Part shown: in pieces, positions 16,143 through 24,048 of the stretch | Layout of the letters: every line of letters begins with the position of its first letter | Position numbering within the stretch: position 1 is the first letter of the stretch | NCBI RefSeq assembly: GCF_000338295.1 | Contig: NZ_ANMO01000023.1 | Location: 1 to 38,607, forward strand | Direction of reading: 5' to 3' | Length of the DNA: 38,607 bases | Source: Rhodopirellula europaea 6C | GTDB taxonomy: Bacteria; Planctomycetota; Planctomycetia; Pirellulales; Pirellulaceae | The notes under the pieces: generated by a model | The model's input: only the letters and a program-made list of their open reading frames with translations | Database searches by the model: none | Told to the model about the DNA's origin: nothing | Translations under genes and position numbers: made by a program

Positions 16143-16796
16143 ATGGACGACGACAGCTCACTCGACTCATCGCCCCCACCCACGGACGATCCGCTCATCC
16201 AGAGAATTCGCCAACGAGACGTCGACGCGTTGGGCGACTACATCGCTCAGAATCGCGATTCTTTGTTTCGATTCGTGAAATCCATCACCGGCGAACACCT
16301 GCTGGCGCTGGTCGAAGTCGATGATTTGATCCAAGAAATCGCGACAGCCGCCATCTCAGGTTTGCCGACCGCGCCGCTAGACCAGTATTCGGTGATGCAG
16401 TGGTTGCAACAACTCGCTCGCAGACGCGTGGTCGACGCCCATCGATTCCACTTCGACGCGAAACGCCGCGACGCGGGTCGGCAGCAATCGATTCACGGCG
16501 GCGGTGCGTCAGGTGGCGATGACGGTGCCATGGGAATGAAACAATTGCTCGCCGCCAGCATGACATCACCCAGTGCCGTGGTCAGCCAAAACATTCGACT
16601 CAACGCGATGTCTCAAGCGATCGGGCAACTCAACGAAGAACAGCAAACCGTCATCCGGCTGCGATACGTCGACGGCATGCCGACCAAACAAATCGCGGAA
16701 CAACTCGGCAAAACCGACGTCTCCATCCGAGTCCTGCTGTCACGCAGCATGCGACAGCTCGAAAAACAACTCGAAGCCAACCGCCCCACACGCTAA
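16143..16796 (+). CDS. ECF RNA polymerase sigma factor paired with a kinase
   Basis: A 217-residue group IV sigma factor from the ATG at 16143 (a TTG 24 bases upstream is possible). Region 2 includes RDSLFRFVKSITGEHLLALV and VDDLIQEIATAAI, and the promoter-binding part shows VMQWLQQLARRRVVDAHRFH. A Gly-rich linker (GGGASGGDDGAMG) joins it to region 4 (LNEEQQTVIRLRYVDGMPTK, then QIAEQLGKTDVSIRVLLSRS). There is no separate anti-sigma gene. A divergent Ser/Thr kinase gene starts about 150 bases away, which matches planctomycete ECF groups thought to be controlled by kinases. Direct phosphorylation is inference. Confidence 0.92.
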   Translation: MDDDSSLDSSPPPTDDPLIQRIRQRDVDALGDYIAQNRDSLFRFVKSITGEHLLALVEVDDLIQEIATAAISGLPTAPLDQYSVMQWLQQLARRRVVDAHRFHFDAKRRDAGRQQSIHGGGASGGDDGAMGMKQLLAASMTSPSAVVSQNIRLNAMSQAIGQLNEEQQTVIRLRYVDGMPTKQIAEQLGKTDVSIRVLLSRSMRQLEKQLEANRPTR

Positions 16797-17143
16797 CAAA
16801 AGTGGCATAGGCTTCCAGCCTGTGAGCTCCCCTGTACCAAGACTGATGCTCGATGTCCCCTTGATGGAATCGGTACGATGCCCTTGCAAGGCCGTCGCCC
16901 ACAGCCAGTCCCAATAGGATGGACGCCATCTCACCTTGAACCCAATCCCATGGATGTGGGACAAGCACACCACAGTAAGCATCGCATGAACAACAAGTGA
17001 CCTAGCGGAAGGGCGCGAGCCCTCCGGTTCCTCACCGGGCGGCTTGCGCCACACCGCTAACATCGTCACTTGTTGTTCACGCGTTGCTAAGCAGCTGAGC
17101 CGAGGCATGGTTCAGAACAGGCAAATACAATTGGAATGCGAAC
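16797..17143. other. Gene-free stretch with repeats
   Basis: These 347 bases after the sigma gene contain no gene. They open with a small hairpin (AGGCT at 16809-16813 and AGCCT at 16817-16821) inside GTGGCATAGGCTTCCAGCCT, a string that reads like a dispersed planctomycete repeat. A 93-base palindromic repeat pair (16987-17079, listed separately) lies towards the end. The remainder shows no structure I can support. Confidence 0.5.
16987..17079. repeat. Inverted pair of repeat units (REP-like palindrome)
   Basis: TGAACAACAAGTGAC at 16987-17001 is the exact reverse complement of 17065-17079. Inside, CTAGCGGAAGGGCGCGAGCC faces a related unit read on the other strand (TTAGCGGTGTGGCGCAAGCC). The whole forms an imperfect hairpin of 93 bases. 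Confidence 0.75.
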
Positions 17144-17518
17144 TCAAGGGACGATGCCGAGTTCAAGAAGCGTCCAGAACAAACCTGCAGAACCGAAAGC
17201 AACAAGATTGATCACGGTGGCCAACCTCGGTCTCCGTATCCAGTAAAGCCGGCACGAGAACGCCCAGCAACTTCCAAGAAAAGCAAACCCGGCCGCCACA
17301 ATCATCCCCTTGGTAAATTCAACATCGTAGCCCTGTCGCTGTGCCATGTTGATTGATTCAACCGCAATCAGTAGGGCAAGGCCGCTACTTGCTACCCCGA
17401 AAATACCCGCGAGCAGCATGAGCAATGGGTATCGACTCGGCGGCAACCGCTTGGCGGCATCGCAATGCGTTGGCGATTCATAGGGATTCAGCTCGACCGA
17501 TCGACCTTGAGAAATCAT
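17144..17518 (-). CDS. Small membrane protein with NPYESP motif
   Basis: From the ATG at 17518 the product has 124 residues. It begins MISQGRSVELNPYESPTHCD, then three hydrophobic segments follow (PLLMLLAGIFGVASSGLALLI, MIVAAGFAFLGSCWAFSCRL and INLVAFGSAGLFWTLLELGI). An NPYxSP motif within about 15 residues of the N-terminus is typical of many small planctomycete membrane proteins, and this decides the start. The frame is open upstream to 17905, but that part includes a translated palindromic repeat at 17782-17839 and overlaps the next gene. No function can be given. Confidence 0.65.
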   Translation of the reverse strand: MISQGRSVELNPYESPTHCDAAKRLPPSRYPLLMLLAGIFGVASSGLALLIAVESINMAQRQGYDVEFTKGMIVAAGFAFLGSCWAFSCRLYWIRRPRLATVINLVAFGSAGLFWTLLELGIVP

Positions 17519-17781
17519 CGCGAACTCCGGTTGGACATCGGCCAGCTTTCTCGAAAGGCGAAAAACAACTCGTTTGAAAAGCGAACGCTTTCGTGACATC
17601 TGAGGTTCGTTGAGTTCCTTTCTGTTTAGGGACTCGCGTGGCCCCCAAAAACCAGGCGTCCTCAGCCACCAGACGCCGTTGTCCTTTTCCAGATGAATGA
17701 AATTCGGATTGCCGATGACTTGAGGCTCGACAGTGCGAGTCAGGGTCGCTGCATCTGGTTCAGAGGCAGTTGAAATTCCCA

Positions 17782-17839
17782 AGCACTCTTGCCCGTCACC
17801 GACTGCTCGGGACGGGCAGGAGTGGAGTGCCCGTCCTAC
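17782..17839. repeat. GTAGGACGGGCACTC-type palindrome, copy 1
   Basis: GCACTCTTGCCCGTC (17783-17797) faces GACGGGCAGGAGT (17811-17823), with GAGTGCCCGTCCTAC at the right end (17825-17839) after a short duplication. It is the same element as at 23961, 27988 and 29275. It supplies the last residues and the TGA of the upstream heme-protein gene. Confidence 0.75.
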
Positions 17840-20372
17840 TTCTATTCGCATTTGCTGAAAGCCTTGGTTGAACAGGCCGTTCGTTGGCGTGAAGCAGATA
17901 CGCAATCAGGTGTCGAATTTCGTCGACTGACATCGCATCCAGTAGACCAGTGGGCATGATGGACGTTTGCAATTCTCGTCGCTCCTCCACATCTTCCTTG
18001 TCGACGTAGAAAACTTTCCCATCTGCAGCGACGTAGGCTTGCTTCTTTCCTTCCTTGCCAATGATCAGACCGGTTAGCACTTGGCCATCCACGGTCAGCA
18101 ACTGTTGGGGACGATAGTACGGCGCCATTTCGGCGTTTGGATTGACGATATGCTTCAAAAACCATTCCTGCGCGGCGTCTTCCTGATTGCGAATGTTGGT
18201 GAGATCCGGACCTACAGAGCTGCCGCGGCCGTGCATGGTATGGCACTTGTAGCAACCTGCAAAACCGGAATGGAAGAAAAGTCGGCGACCGACCGCTGGG
18301 TCAGGCTCTTCTGTCGCCTCTCGATGAATCAACCGGATCCACTTTTCAAGCTGATCGGCTTGCGGTTTGATGTCGACTTGTCGCTCAACAAGCCCGCCCG
18401 CAACACGTGTGCGTTTGGCTTCTGCTGAGATGAGCGGGTTGGCGTCGGACGACAGCGTGTCGAGCAACTCTGACTGATCCTGAGCAACGGAAGCCAGGCC
18501 GGCTATCGCGTCGGCTCGGAGGTTATCATCGAGAGACTGATCGGCCGCGATTTCAGCCAGAACTTCAGCCCTGTCCGCATCCGCGTGGAGGGCTAGTGAA
18601 CGAACCGCTTCGAGCCGAACAACATGGTTCTGAGACCGAGCGAGTGATGCCAGATTCGCGACCGTCAGCCCGGGGTGATCAACCTTCACGTTCGCTAGCG
18701 ACATCGCTCGCAGGCTCGGCGGCTTATCCGTATCCAGGGCCAGTTCCAGCAACGTCTCGTCGGGCGAGAACTCCTTTTTCGAGTCACTGCTGATCCTGGA
18801 AAGTGCCGCGACAACCGCTCGAAGGTCGCGCCGACTCAGGTCGCTTCGGTTGAGAACACCTTTCAAATTTGACTCGTATTGGATGAGCTTCTCGTCGGCA
18901 ACCCACTTGATCCCGACAAAACGCACTTCCGAATCATCGTCCTTTAGCAGCGCAGGAATAATGTCAACGCGACTCGCTGCATCGGAACGTTTTAACGCCA
19001 GGGCGTAATGAGCTCGCGCGATTCCGTTGGCTTCCGACTGCCAGTCGTAGGCCGCCAACGCATCAGGTGTTTTCGACAACACGTGCATGGCTGCCGTGCG
19101 CGCGTAGGGATCATCGCTACCGAGCTTGGTGAGTGCTTCGGTCGTTGAAAGCTCCCCGGCCGGCGTTCGCTTTGACGATGGCTCGAGCGTGATCGGCTGC
19201 TTGAATTCCACTCGCCAAATGCGTCCGTTGCCATGCACCGGATAGGACAGCTTCACCCAGTCGGTAAAATAGAGATAGCGACCGTCGGCGGAATACGCGA
19301 AGTGAACCGGCCGGAAATCATCAGGACCACTGAGAAACGGTTCACGCGTCGCGGTGAATGACTCGCCCTTTGCCGTGAGCGAGTGCAGATCGACGCGATT
19401 GTCGGTCCAAGACGCGCTCAGCAGCTTTCCAGGACCATGCGGAACCAATCCGCAAGCAGCTTCGCCCAGCGCTCCGATCATCCCAAGTGTTCCAGGATTC
19501 TCGCCGTACCAACAAACCAGCGGGTGCAGTCCCGATCGACCGTATCGATACTCAAAGCCGTAGTCGGCACCCGGAACGATATGCAGCAAACGATTGGGCG
19601 GAATGGCGTTGGGGTCGTTGTCGGTGCTGAACAGGTTCCCGTCCAGATCGTACGCCATGCCGAAGGCGTTCCAGTGTCCGGTGGTTTGGCGAGTGAGCAT
19701 GCTGCCATCGGTACGGCAACGATAAGTCGAACCACCCTCGGCGCCACCCGAAAGCTTCACGCCGTCCGTGCCAACAAAGGTGTAATCCGCGCCGAGGTTC
19801 TCGCCAAAACCAAAGGCGAGCCATTCAGGGTTCGCCGGATCGATCGCTAAACCACCTACGCCGTTATGTGGGTAGTCACCATCGGTTTCGCAGAGGATCA
19901 GTTTCTCGGGCTCGCCCTCTGCCTTGGCTTTTGTTGCTGCGTCCGGAAAGCGACCGATGAACCAGCGAGTGCTCACATACAGATGCCCACCGGGGCCAAA
20001 CAAAAGATCTGTGCTAAAGGTGTGACCTTCGTAGAAAACCGATCGATCTTCCGCAACGCCATCCTTGTCTTTGTCTTCAAAAACAAGAATCCGGTCAGTC
20101 TTTGGTCCCTTGTAACTCGAGTTCCGTTTGTGCGTGTGATTCTCTTGCACAAACACGCGACCGTCGGGCGCGACCGCGATTCCCACCGGCGTAACGATCT
20201 CCGGATTCGCCGCGAACAACGAGACACTCTTGATGTTCGGGTGATGGATGTTCGGTGTGAATGCTGTCTTCTCGCTAGATGCCCACGAGAGATCATCCTG
20301 AGCGTGACAGAAATACGCACTTGCGATACAGATGGAGATGATCGGCAATAAAAATATCTGTCTTGAAATCAT
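17796..20372 (-). CDS. Exported PVC-type dehydrogenase with heme-binding domain
   Basis: An 858-residue secreted protein of the Pirellula/Verrucomicrobium type. The signal peptide is MISRQIFLLPIISICIASAY, followed by FCHAQDD. Residues 30-390 form a beta-propeller like those of soluble glucose/sorbosone dehydrogenases (VTPVGIAVAPDGRVFVQENH, FGFGENLGADYTF, YFTDWVKLSYPVHGNGRIWR). A HEAT-like helical region follows (about 405-665). The C-terminal c-type cytochrome domain has C707-Y-K-C710-H711 and TNIRN. Such proteins are thought to oxidise sugars in the periplasm and pass electrons to a heme. The final 14 residues and stop are encoded by a palindromic repeat. The substrate is unknown; the neighbouring sulfatase and GH-like genes suggest a carbohydrate. 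Confidence 0.9.
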   Translation of the reverse strand: MISRQIFLLPIISICIASAYFCHAQDDLSWASSEKTAFTPNIHHPNIKSVSLFAANPEIVTPVGIAVAPDGRVFVQENHTHKRNSSYKGPKTDRILVFEDKDKDGVAEDRSVFYEGHTFSTDLLFGPGGHLYVSTRWFIGRFPDAATKAKAEGEPEKLILCETDGDYPHNGVGGLAIDPANPEWLAFGFGENLGADYTFVGTDGVKLSGGAEGGSTYRCRTDGSMLTRQTTGHWNAFGMAYDLDGNLFSTDNDPNAIPPNRLLHIVPGADYGFEYRYGRSGLHPLVCWYGENPGTLGMIGALGEAACGLVPHGPGKLLSASWTDNRVDLHSLTAKGESFTATREPFLSGPDDFRPVHFAYSADGRYLYFTDWVKLSYPVHGNGRIWRVEFKQPITLEPSSKRTPAGELSTTEALTKLGSDDPYARTAAMHVLSKTPDALAAYDWQSEANGIARAHYALALKRSDAASRVDIIPALLKDDDSEVRFVGIKWVADEKLIQYESNLKGVLNRSDLSRRDLRAVVAALSRISSDSKKEFSPDETLLELALDTDKPPSLRAMSLANVKVDHPGLTVANLASLARSQNHVVRLEAVRSLALHADADRAEVLAEIAADQSLDDNLRADAIAGLASVAQDQSELLDTLSSDANPLISAEAKRTRVAGGLVERQVDIKPQADQLEKWIRLIHREATEEPDPAVGRRLFFHSGFAGCYKCHTMHGRGSSVGPDLTNIRNQEDAAQEWFLKHIVNPNAEMAPYYRPQQLLTVDGQVLTGLIIGKEGKKQAYVAADGKVFYVDKEDVEERRELQTSIMPTGLLDAMSVDEIRHLIAYLLHANERPVQPRLSANANRSRTGTPLLPVPSSR

Positions 20373-20414
20373 TGGAATAGTCGATGGTCGCAGGAGGTTG
20401 TTCGGATGTTAGGG

Positions 20415-20485
20415 AACGCTAATCAGCGCTAATTGGCCACTAATTGAAACGATCTATTAGTGTTTGATCAGTGACGATTAGCGTT
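20415..20485. repeat. Symmetric palindrome downstream of the GxxExxY gene
   Basis: AACGCTAATC (20415-20424), 13 bases, CACTAAT (20438-20444), 11 bases, ATTAGTG (20456-20462), 13 bases and GATTAGCGTT (20476-20485). Both halves are mirror images with identical spacing. The stop codon of the GxxExxY gene (20478-20480) lies inside it. Confidence 0.85.
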
Positions 20486-20876
20486 CTTTGATTTCTCTGT
20501 TGTGGAGGTCGTTGACGATAAACCGTTTCCATTCCAGTTCGCCTTTTTTGCCGAAGTTGATCAGGTATCCGACTTGCTTTCGCGCGATTCGCATGTAGTT
20601 GAATATCTGTGCTTCATGGTCAGTACAGAGTTCCTTCAGAGCCTTGAGCTCAACAACAATTTCATCGAACACAAGCAGGTCCGGTCGATATTTCGGTATG
20701 AGCAACTGCCCTTTGAAGAAGACGTCCAGCTCAGCTTGTGCGACGAACGAAATGTCTCTCAATCGAAGTTCCACTTCCAATGCAGCCTGATAAATCTCCT
20801 CTGCCATGCCGTATCCGAGCTCGTTGTAGACCTCGAATGCAGCACCCATCAAATCGTACCCTTCCTGTTTCAACAT
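20478..20876 (-). CDS. GxxExxY-family protein, PD-(D/E)xK-like
   Basis: A 132-residue protein of the GxxExxY family. The name motif is seen as GMAEEIY, after GYDLMGAAFEVYNELGYG. A nuclease-like core follows: YRPDLLVFDEIVVELKAL, where Asp and Glu-x-Lys fit a PD-(D/E)xK pattern, then HEAQIFNYMRIARKQVGYLI and a C-terminal WKRFIVNDL. The function is not known; family members are often found within repeats, including rRNA intervening sequences. The start at 20876 (MLKQEGYDLMG) is preferred; the frame runs up to 20927, into the upstream palindrome. Matching palindromes lie on both sides, so gene and repeats probably move as one unit. It separates the sulfatase from the heme protein gene. Confidence 0.88.
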   Translation of the reverse strand: MLKQEGYDLMGAAFEVYNELGYGMAEEIYQAALEVELRLRDISFVAQAELDVFFKGQLLIPKYRPDLLVFDEIVVELKALKELCTDHEAQIFNYMRIARKQVGYLINFGKKGELEWKRFIVNDLHNREIKER

Positions 20877-20903
20877 CACTTCGCTCTCTCCGTCGGATGT
20901 AAG

Positions 20904-21023
20904 AACGCTAATCTCCGCTAATTGCACACTAATCTTTCCGAGGCCCTTTGGAAATCTGAGCAGCGTCGTGTCTTAGTGGTTGAGATCGTTCCTGTTAGTG
21001 TGTGATCAGTGAAGATTAGCGTT
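20904..21023. repeat. Symmetric palindrome upstream of the GxxExxY gene
   Basis: AACGCTAATC (20904-20913), 13 bases and CACTAAT (20927-20933) are mirrored by TTAGTG (20995-21000), 13 bases and GATTAGCGTT (21014-21023). It has the same arms and spacings as 20415-20485, but with about 60 extra bases in the centre, including another TTAGTGGTTGAGATC. Confidence 0.85.
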
Positions 21024-21036
21024 CCCCAATTTTCGT

Positions 21037-22632
21037 CTATTTGATTTCTCGAAGTGGTTCATCGACGACCATTGCTTCGGGGAAGTCTGCGCCCTTCACG
21101 CCGTCGCGACTGCGTAGTCGCTTGTTCTGTTGGCGGCCGCGTGGCGGATTCATCGGAATCTCCATCCCTCCCAACTCTTCCATCATTTCGTAAAGCCGGC
21201 TTTGCATTTGCTGTTTCGTTTTTGCAAGCGCGGGATCATAGATCAGGTTGTTTTGCTCTTTCGGATCAGCCTTTATGTCAAACAACTCATCCGTATCCCA
21301 GAGCCCGTAGTAGGTCGTGTATTTGTATTGATCTCCACGCAGGCAAAAGTGCGTTGGCGTTTGCGGGTAATTCTGTTCCCAGTAGTAGACGTAGAGGAAA
21401 TAGTCACGCCATGGGATCGTCTCGCGCTGTGCTGGCGGAAGCTGGGCCAGCGGCAGGAAACTTTGCCCGTCCATGTGCGGCGGCTTCTTCAGCCCCATCG
21501 CCTGCATGACCGTTGGGGCGATGTCGATGTTTGCGACGACTTCTTCGACGACCGTTCCACCTTTGATGATCGCCGGGCACTGCATCAGCATCGGAACGCG
21601 GCTCGACGTCTCGTACGCGACTCGCTTGTCAAACAATCCGTGTTCGCCAAACATGAACCCGTTGTCGCCCATGTAGATGACCAGCGTCTCTTCATAGATG
21701 CCCATCATCTTCAACTGCTGCACAACGGCTCCGATGCTATCGTCTACGCTTCGTAGAGCTTCGCAGTATCTCTTGTAGAACCCTTCGACGCTTTGGCCAG
21801 TGTGCAAGGCAAAGTCCATGCCGTGCCAACTGTTACGCTGGTCCAGTAGCCAACGTGGTCGATTCTTCAAATTGTCTTTCAGCAGTTCGCTCGATGCCGG
21901 AAATTCATAAGGTTGGTCTTTGAGCGAGTCTTTGTATTTGGGTTCCGGTGTAAACGGATCATGCACGGCCTTGTGCGATAGATACAAAAAGAACGGTTTG
22001 TCTCGGTCCGTTTGCTGCTCAAGAAACTCGATCGCCTTTCGGGTCAGCAACGGCGTGATGTAGCCATCCTGCGGAACTCGTTTGCCATTGTCGTTGATCG
22101 TGTACTGTGGCCCCGGCGGGTAGTACTGCCCCTGGCCTTTGAAGCTGAACCAGAAATCAAAACCCGGGCGAGGATCATCATTCGCATGCCCCATATGCCA
22201 CTTGCCGATGAACCCGGTTTTGTAGCCCGCCTTTTGAAGGTACTGGGGAAAGAAAAGTGTCCCATCCGGAACGGCGCGCTGGTTATCGATCACCCGGTGT
22301 CGAAATGTGTACAGCCCCGTCAAAATCGAGGCACGACTGGGAGAACACAGCGAAGTTGTGACGAAGGCGTTCTTGAGATGCGCACCGTTCTTCGCCATCG
22401 CATCCATGTGCGGCGTCTTCGCCAGTGGATGCCCCATGAAGCTCATCGCGTCGTAGCGATGATCGTCCGACAGAATGAAAACCACGTTTCGAGGTTTCGC
22501 TGCTTCGATCTTTTCAGCCTTCACCGTCAACGGAACAGGAACGACTTCTGCAGATGCAATGTGATTTGAACACAGCGTCAGCAGCAAAGCAAATGCGTGT
22601 TTAAGAAGCCTGCCTCGAGATGTGTTATTCAT
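21037..22632 (-). CDS. Exported formylglycine-dependent sulfatase
   Basis: A 531-residue type I sulfatase that hydrolyses sulfate esters. A signal peptide (residues 1-28, ending IASAEV) gives export. The fold begins with VVFILSDDHRYDAM (50-63), where the Asp pair binds Ca2+. The active-site signature is C96-S-P-S-R100 in SLCSPSRASILTG, whose Cys is converted to formylglycine. GKWHMG and YMGDNGFMFGEHG complete the metal site, and MNPPRGRQQN lies near the end. The C-terminus matches choline/iduronate/arylsulfatase-like carbohydrate sulfatases. No sulfatase-maturing enzyme gene is in the window. It follows four GH-like genes on the same strand and so probably desulfates their substrate. The exact substrate is unknown. 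Confidence 0.95.
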   Translation of the reverse strand: MNNTSRGRLLKHAFALLLTLCSNHIASAEVVPVPLTVKAEKIEAAKPRNVVFILSDDHRYDAMSFMGHPLAKTPHMDAMAKNGAHLKNAFVTTSLCSPSRASILTGLYTFRHRVIDNQRAVPDGTLFFPQYLQKAGYKTGFIGKWHMGHANDDPRPGFDFWFSFKGQGQYYPPGPQYTINDNGKRVPQDGYITPLLTRKAIEFLEQQTDRDKPFFLYLSHKAVHDPFTPEPKYKDSLKDQPYEFPASSELLKDNLKNRPRWLLDQRNSWHGMDFALHTGQSVEGFYKRYCEALRSVDDSIGAVVQQLKMMGIYEETLVIYMGDNGFMFGEHGLFDKRVAYETSSRVPMLMQCPAIIKGGTVVEEVVANIDIAPTVMQAMGLKKPPHMDGQSFLPLAQLPPAQRETIPWRDYFLYVYYWEQNYPQTPTHFCLRGDQYKYTTYYGLWDTDELFDIKADPKEQNNLIYDPALAKTKQQMQSRLYEMMEELGGMEIPMNPPRGRQQNKRLRSRDGVKGADFPEAMVVDEPLREIK

Positions 22633-22692
22633 CAGGGCTATATCAATTTCTTTGTTGTCGTGGTTGTGTCGGAGAAGTTTCTTGGGATTGAG

Positions 22693-22778
22693 TAGGCTGG
22701 ATCAAGGAGCGAAGCGACGTAGCTCCGGTGATCGCGTTCAGACATTTCCCGGAACGGCGCTTCGCTTGGTCCGCCCTA
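22693..22778. repeat. Inverted repeat at the 3' end of the GH-like gene
   Basis: TAGGCTGGATCAAGGAGCGA at 22693 faces CGCTTCGCTTGGTCCGCCCT (to 22777) on the opposite strand, joined by about 45 bases. The two halves are related (TAGG..GGA.CAAG..GCGAAGCG) and not identical. The TAG stop of the gene starting at 23951 lies in its right end. Confidence 0.5.
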
Positions 22779-23951
22779 ATTTCCGGGCGCATTGGTACGA
22801 TCAGGCGTGATCTTGGCAATGTGACGATTTAGCTCGATCACGGCTTCGCTCAGGCCCGGTCGCGGCGCTAATTCATCGCCGAAAAGCCCCTGCTTGAGCC
22901 CCCCTCCTTTGTTGAAGGCACCCGTTGAGTCGATCGGATTGCACCAGAAGGCCCCGATGATGTAGGGCGTCACCAGCGCGGCGTGGATGTACTTGGCATA
23001 TTCAACGCCGGCTGTCCTAGCGTCTTCTTGGAGTTTCCAGCCGCGAATCGACTTATCGCCGTCTTGAAAGCGAATCGCAAAATCACAAATCAAAATGGGC
23101 TTTCCGGTAAGCTCATGAATCTCCTGATACTTCGCCTCGGGAAACCCAGGTTGGAAAGGCGGCTGAATCGCGATCGCGTCGACCCAGGGAACCAGTTCCT
23201 CCAACACTTCGGGAACAATGGTATTGAAAGCGAAGCGCTCACCGAAAATGAGATGATCCGGATCGTGTTTCCGGTTTGCCTCGCCCATCACGCGAAAATA
23301 CTCGCGTGCAATGAGCCGAAGGAAAGCAAGATCGCGTGCTTGCGCGTCATCGCCGTTCCAGATGTTTACGAATTCGTCGTAGGCCTTGCGACCGGGAGCA
23401 TCGGCGGGCAGATCGCGGGTGAAATCCACCCAGTTTTTGCCAATGGAGTTCTTCAGTGGCCAAGCTCCGAGATCGGTCCAGTAATAGCCGATCAGGTTTG
23501 GGTTGTCGCGGTTCTGGAGACAGGTCTGTTTCACCTGTGTTGCAAGTCTCTGCTGCACCTGAGGATCAAAGATATCGATGAAGCGGAAGCTCCCGCCTTT
23601 GCTGCGATACATCGAGATAGGGACGTAGTTGCGTCCTTCCACGTAAGGCATGTCCTTCTTGAGTTCGGGCGGACACCCATACCCGTAGGCGTTGAAACCG
23701 AGATCTTTACAGGCTTTTGAGACGGCGCCATAGTCCTTACTCAAACTTCGGTTAGTTACATGAGTGATCCCGTGAGCAAAGAAAGGCTTTCCGTCAGGCG
23801 TGATCAGCCATGTGCGGCCATCGATCTCGGTCAGTCCGATGGATTGCGACCTCGCCGGTGCTGCATCCTGAGCACTGGCTGCCACCACTGTCAGGACCGA
23901 AACCATGCACGTGAAAGCGAGAGCGTTTCCGATCATTTTTGTTTTTCTCAT
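22776..23951 (-). CDS. Secreted GH-like protein (clan GH-A / agarase-like fold)
   Basis: The start ATG at 23951 (GGAG six bases upstream) gives 391 residues with a signal peptide MRKTKMIGNALAFTCMVSVL, then TVVAASAQDA. Residues following read WLITPDGKPFFAHGITHVTN, the entry motif also seen in GH50-like agarases. A (beta/alpha)8 fold is suggested by LGFNAYGYGCPPELKK, NLIGYYWTDLGAW, LIFGERFAFNT, WVDAIAIQPPFQ and GKPILICDFAIRF. The positions that hold the acid/base and nucleophile glutamates in clan GH-A show D in YYWTDLG and D in ILICDF. It may use aspartates, or be a divergent or non-catalytic member. The frame opens to 24155, but that overlaps the next gene. Part of a run of four related genes. 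Confidence 0.78.
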   Translation of the reverse strand: MRKTKMIGNALAFTCMVSVLTVVAASAQDAAPARSQSIGLTEIDGRTWLITPDGKPFFAHGITHVTNRSLSKDYGAVSKACKDLGFNAYGYGCPPELKKDMPYVEGRNYVPISMYRSKGGSFRFIDIFDPQVQQRLATQVKQTCLQNRDNPNLIGYYWTDLGAWPLKNSIGKNWVDFTRDLPADAPGRKAYDEFVNIWNGDDAQARDLAFLRLIAREYFRVMGEANRKHDPDHLIFGERFAFNTIVPEVLEELVPWVDAIAIQPPFQPGFPEAKYQEIHELTGKPILICDFAIRFQDGDKSIRGWKLQEDARTAGVEYAKYIHAALVTPYIIGAFWCNPIDSTGAFNKGGGLKQGLFGDELAPRPGLSEAVIELNRHIAKITPDRTNAPGN

Positions 23952-23960
23952 CTTAGCTCC

Positions 23961-24022
23961 GTAGCACGGGCACTCTTGCCTATGAATCGCAATGAAATGA
24001 CGAGCATGAGTGCCCGTCCTAC
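23961..24022. repeat. GTAGGACGGGCACTC-type palindrome, copy 2
   Basis: GTAGCACGGGCACTCTTGCC at 23961-23980 faces GAGTGCCCGTCCTAC (24008-24022). It lies in the 97-base spacer between two GH-like genes, just upstream of the ribosome binding site of the downstream one. Confidence 0.7.
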
Positions 24023-24048
24023 TATTAATACATTGGAAGCCAGAGAAC

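Noticed and set aside
16987-17079. CRISPR array
   Set aside because: Only one inverted pair; no regularly spaced direct repeats and no cas genes.
17519-17905. N-terminal extension of the NPYESP membrane protein
   Set aside because: It translates a palindromic repeat and overlaps the heme protein gene; the motif supports the later start.
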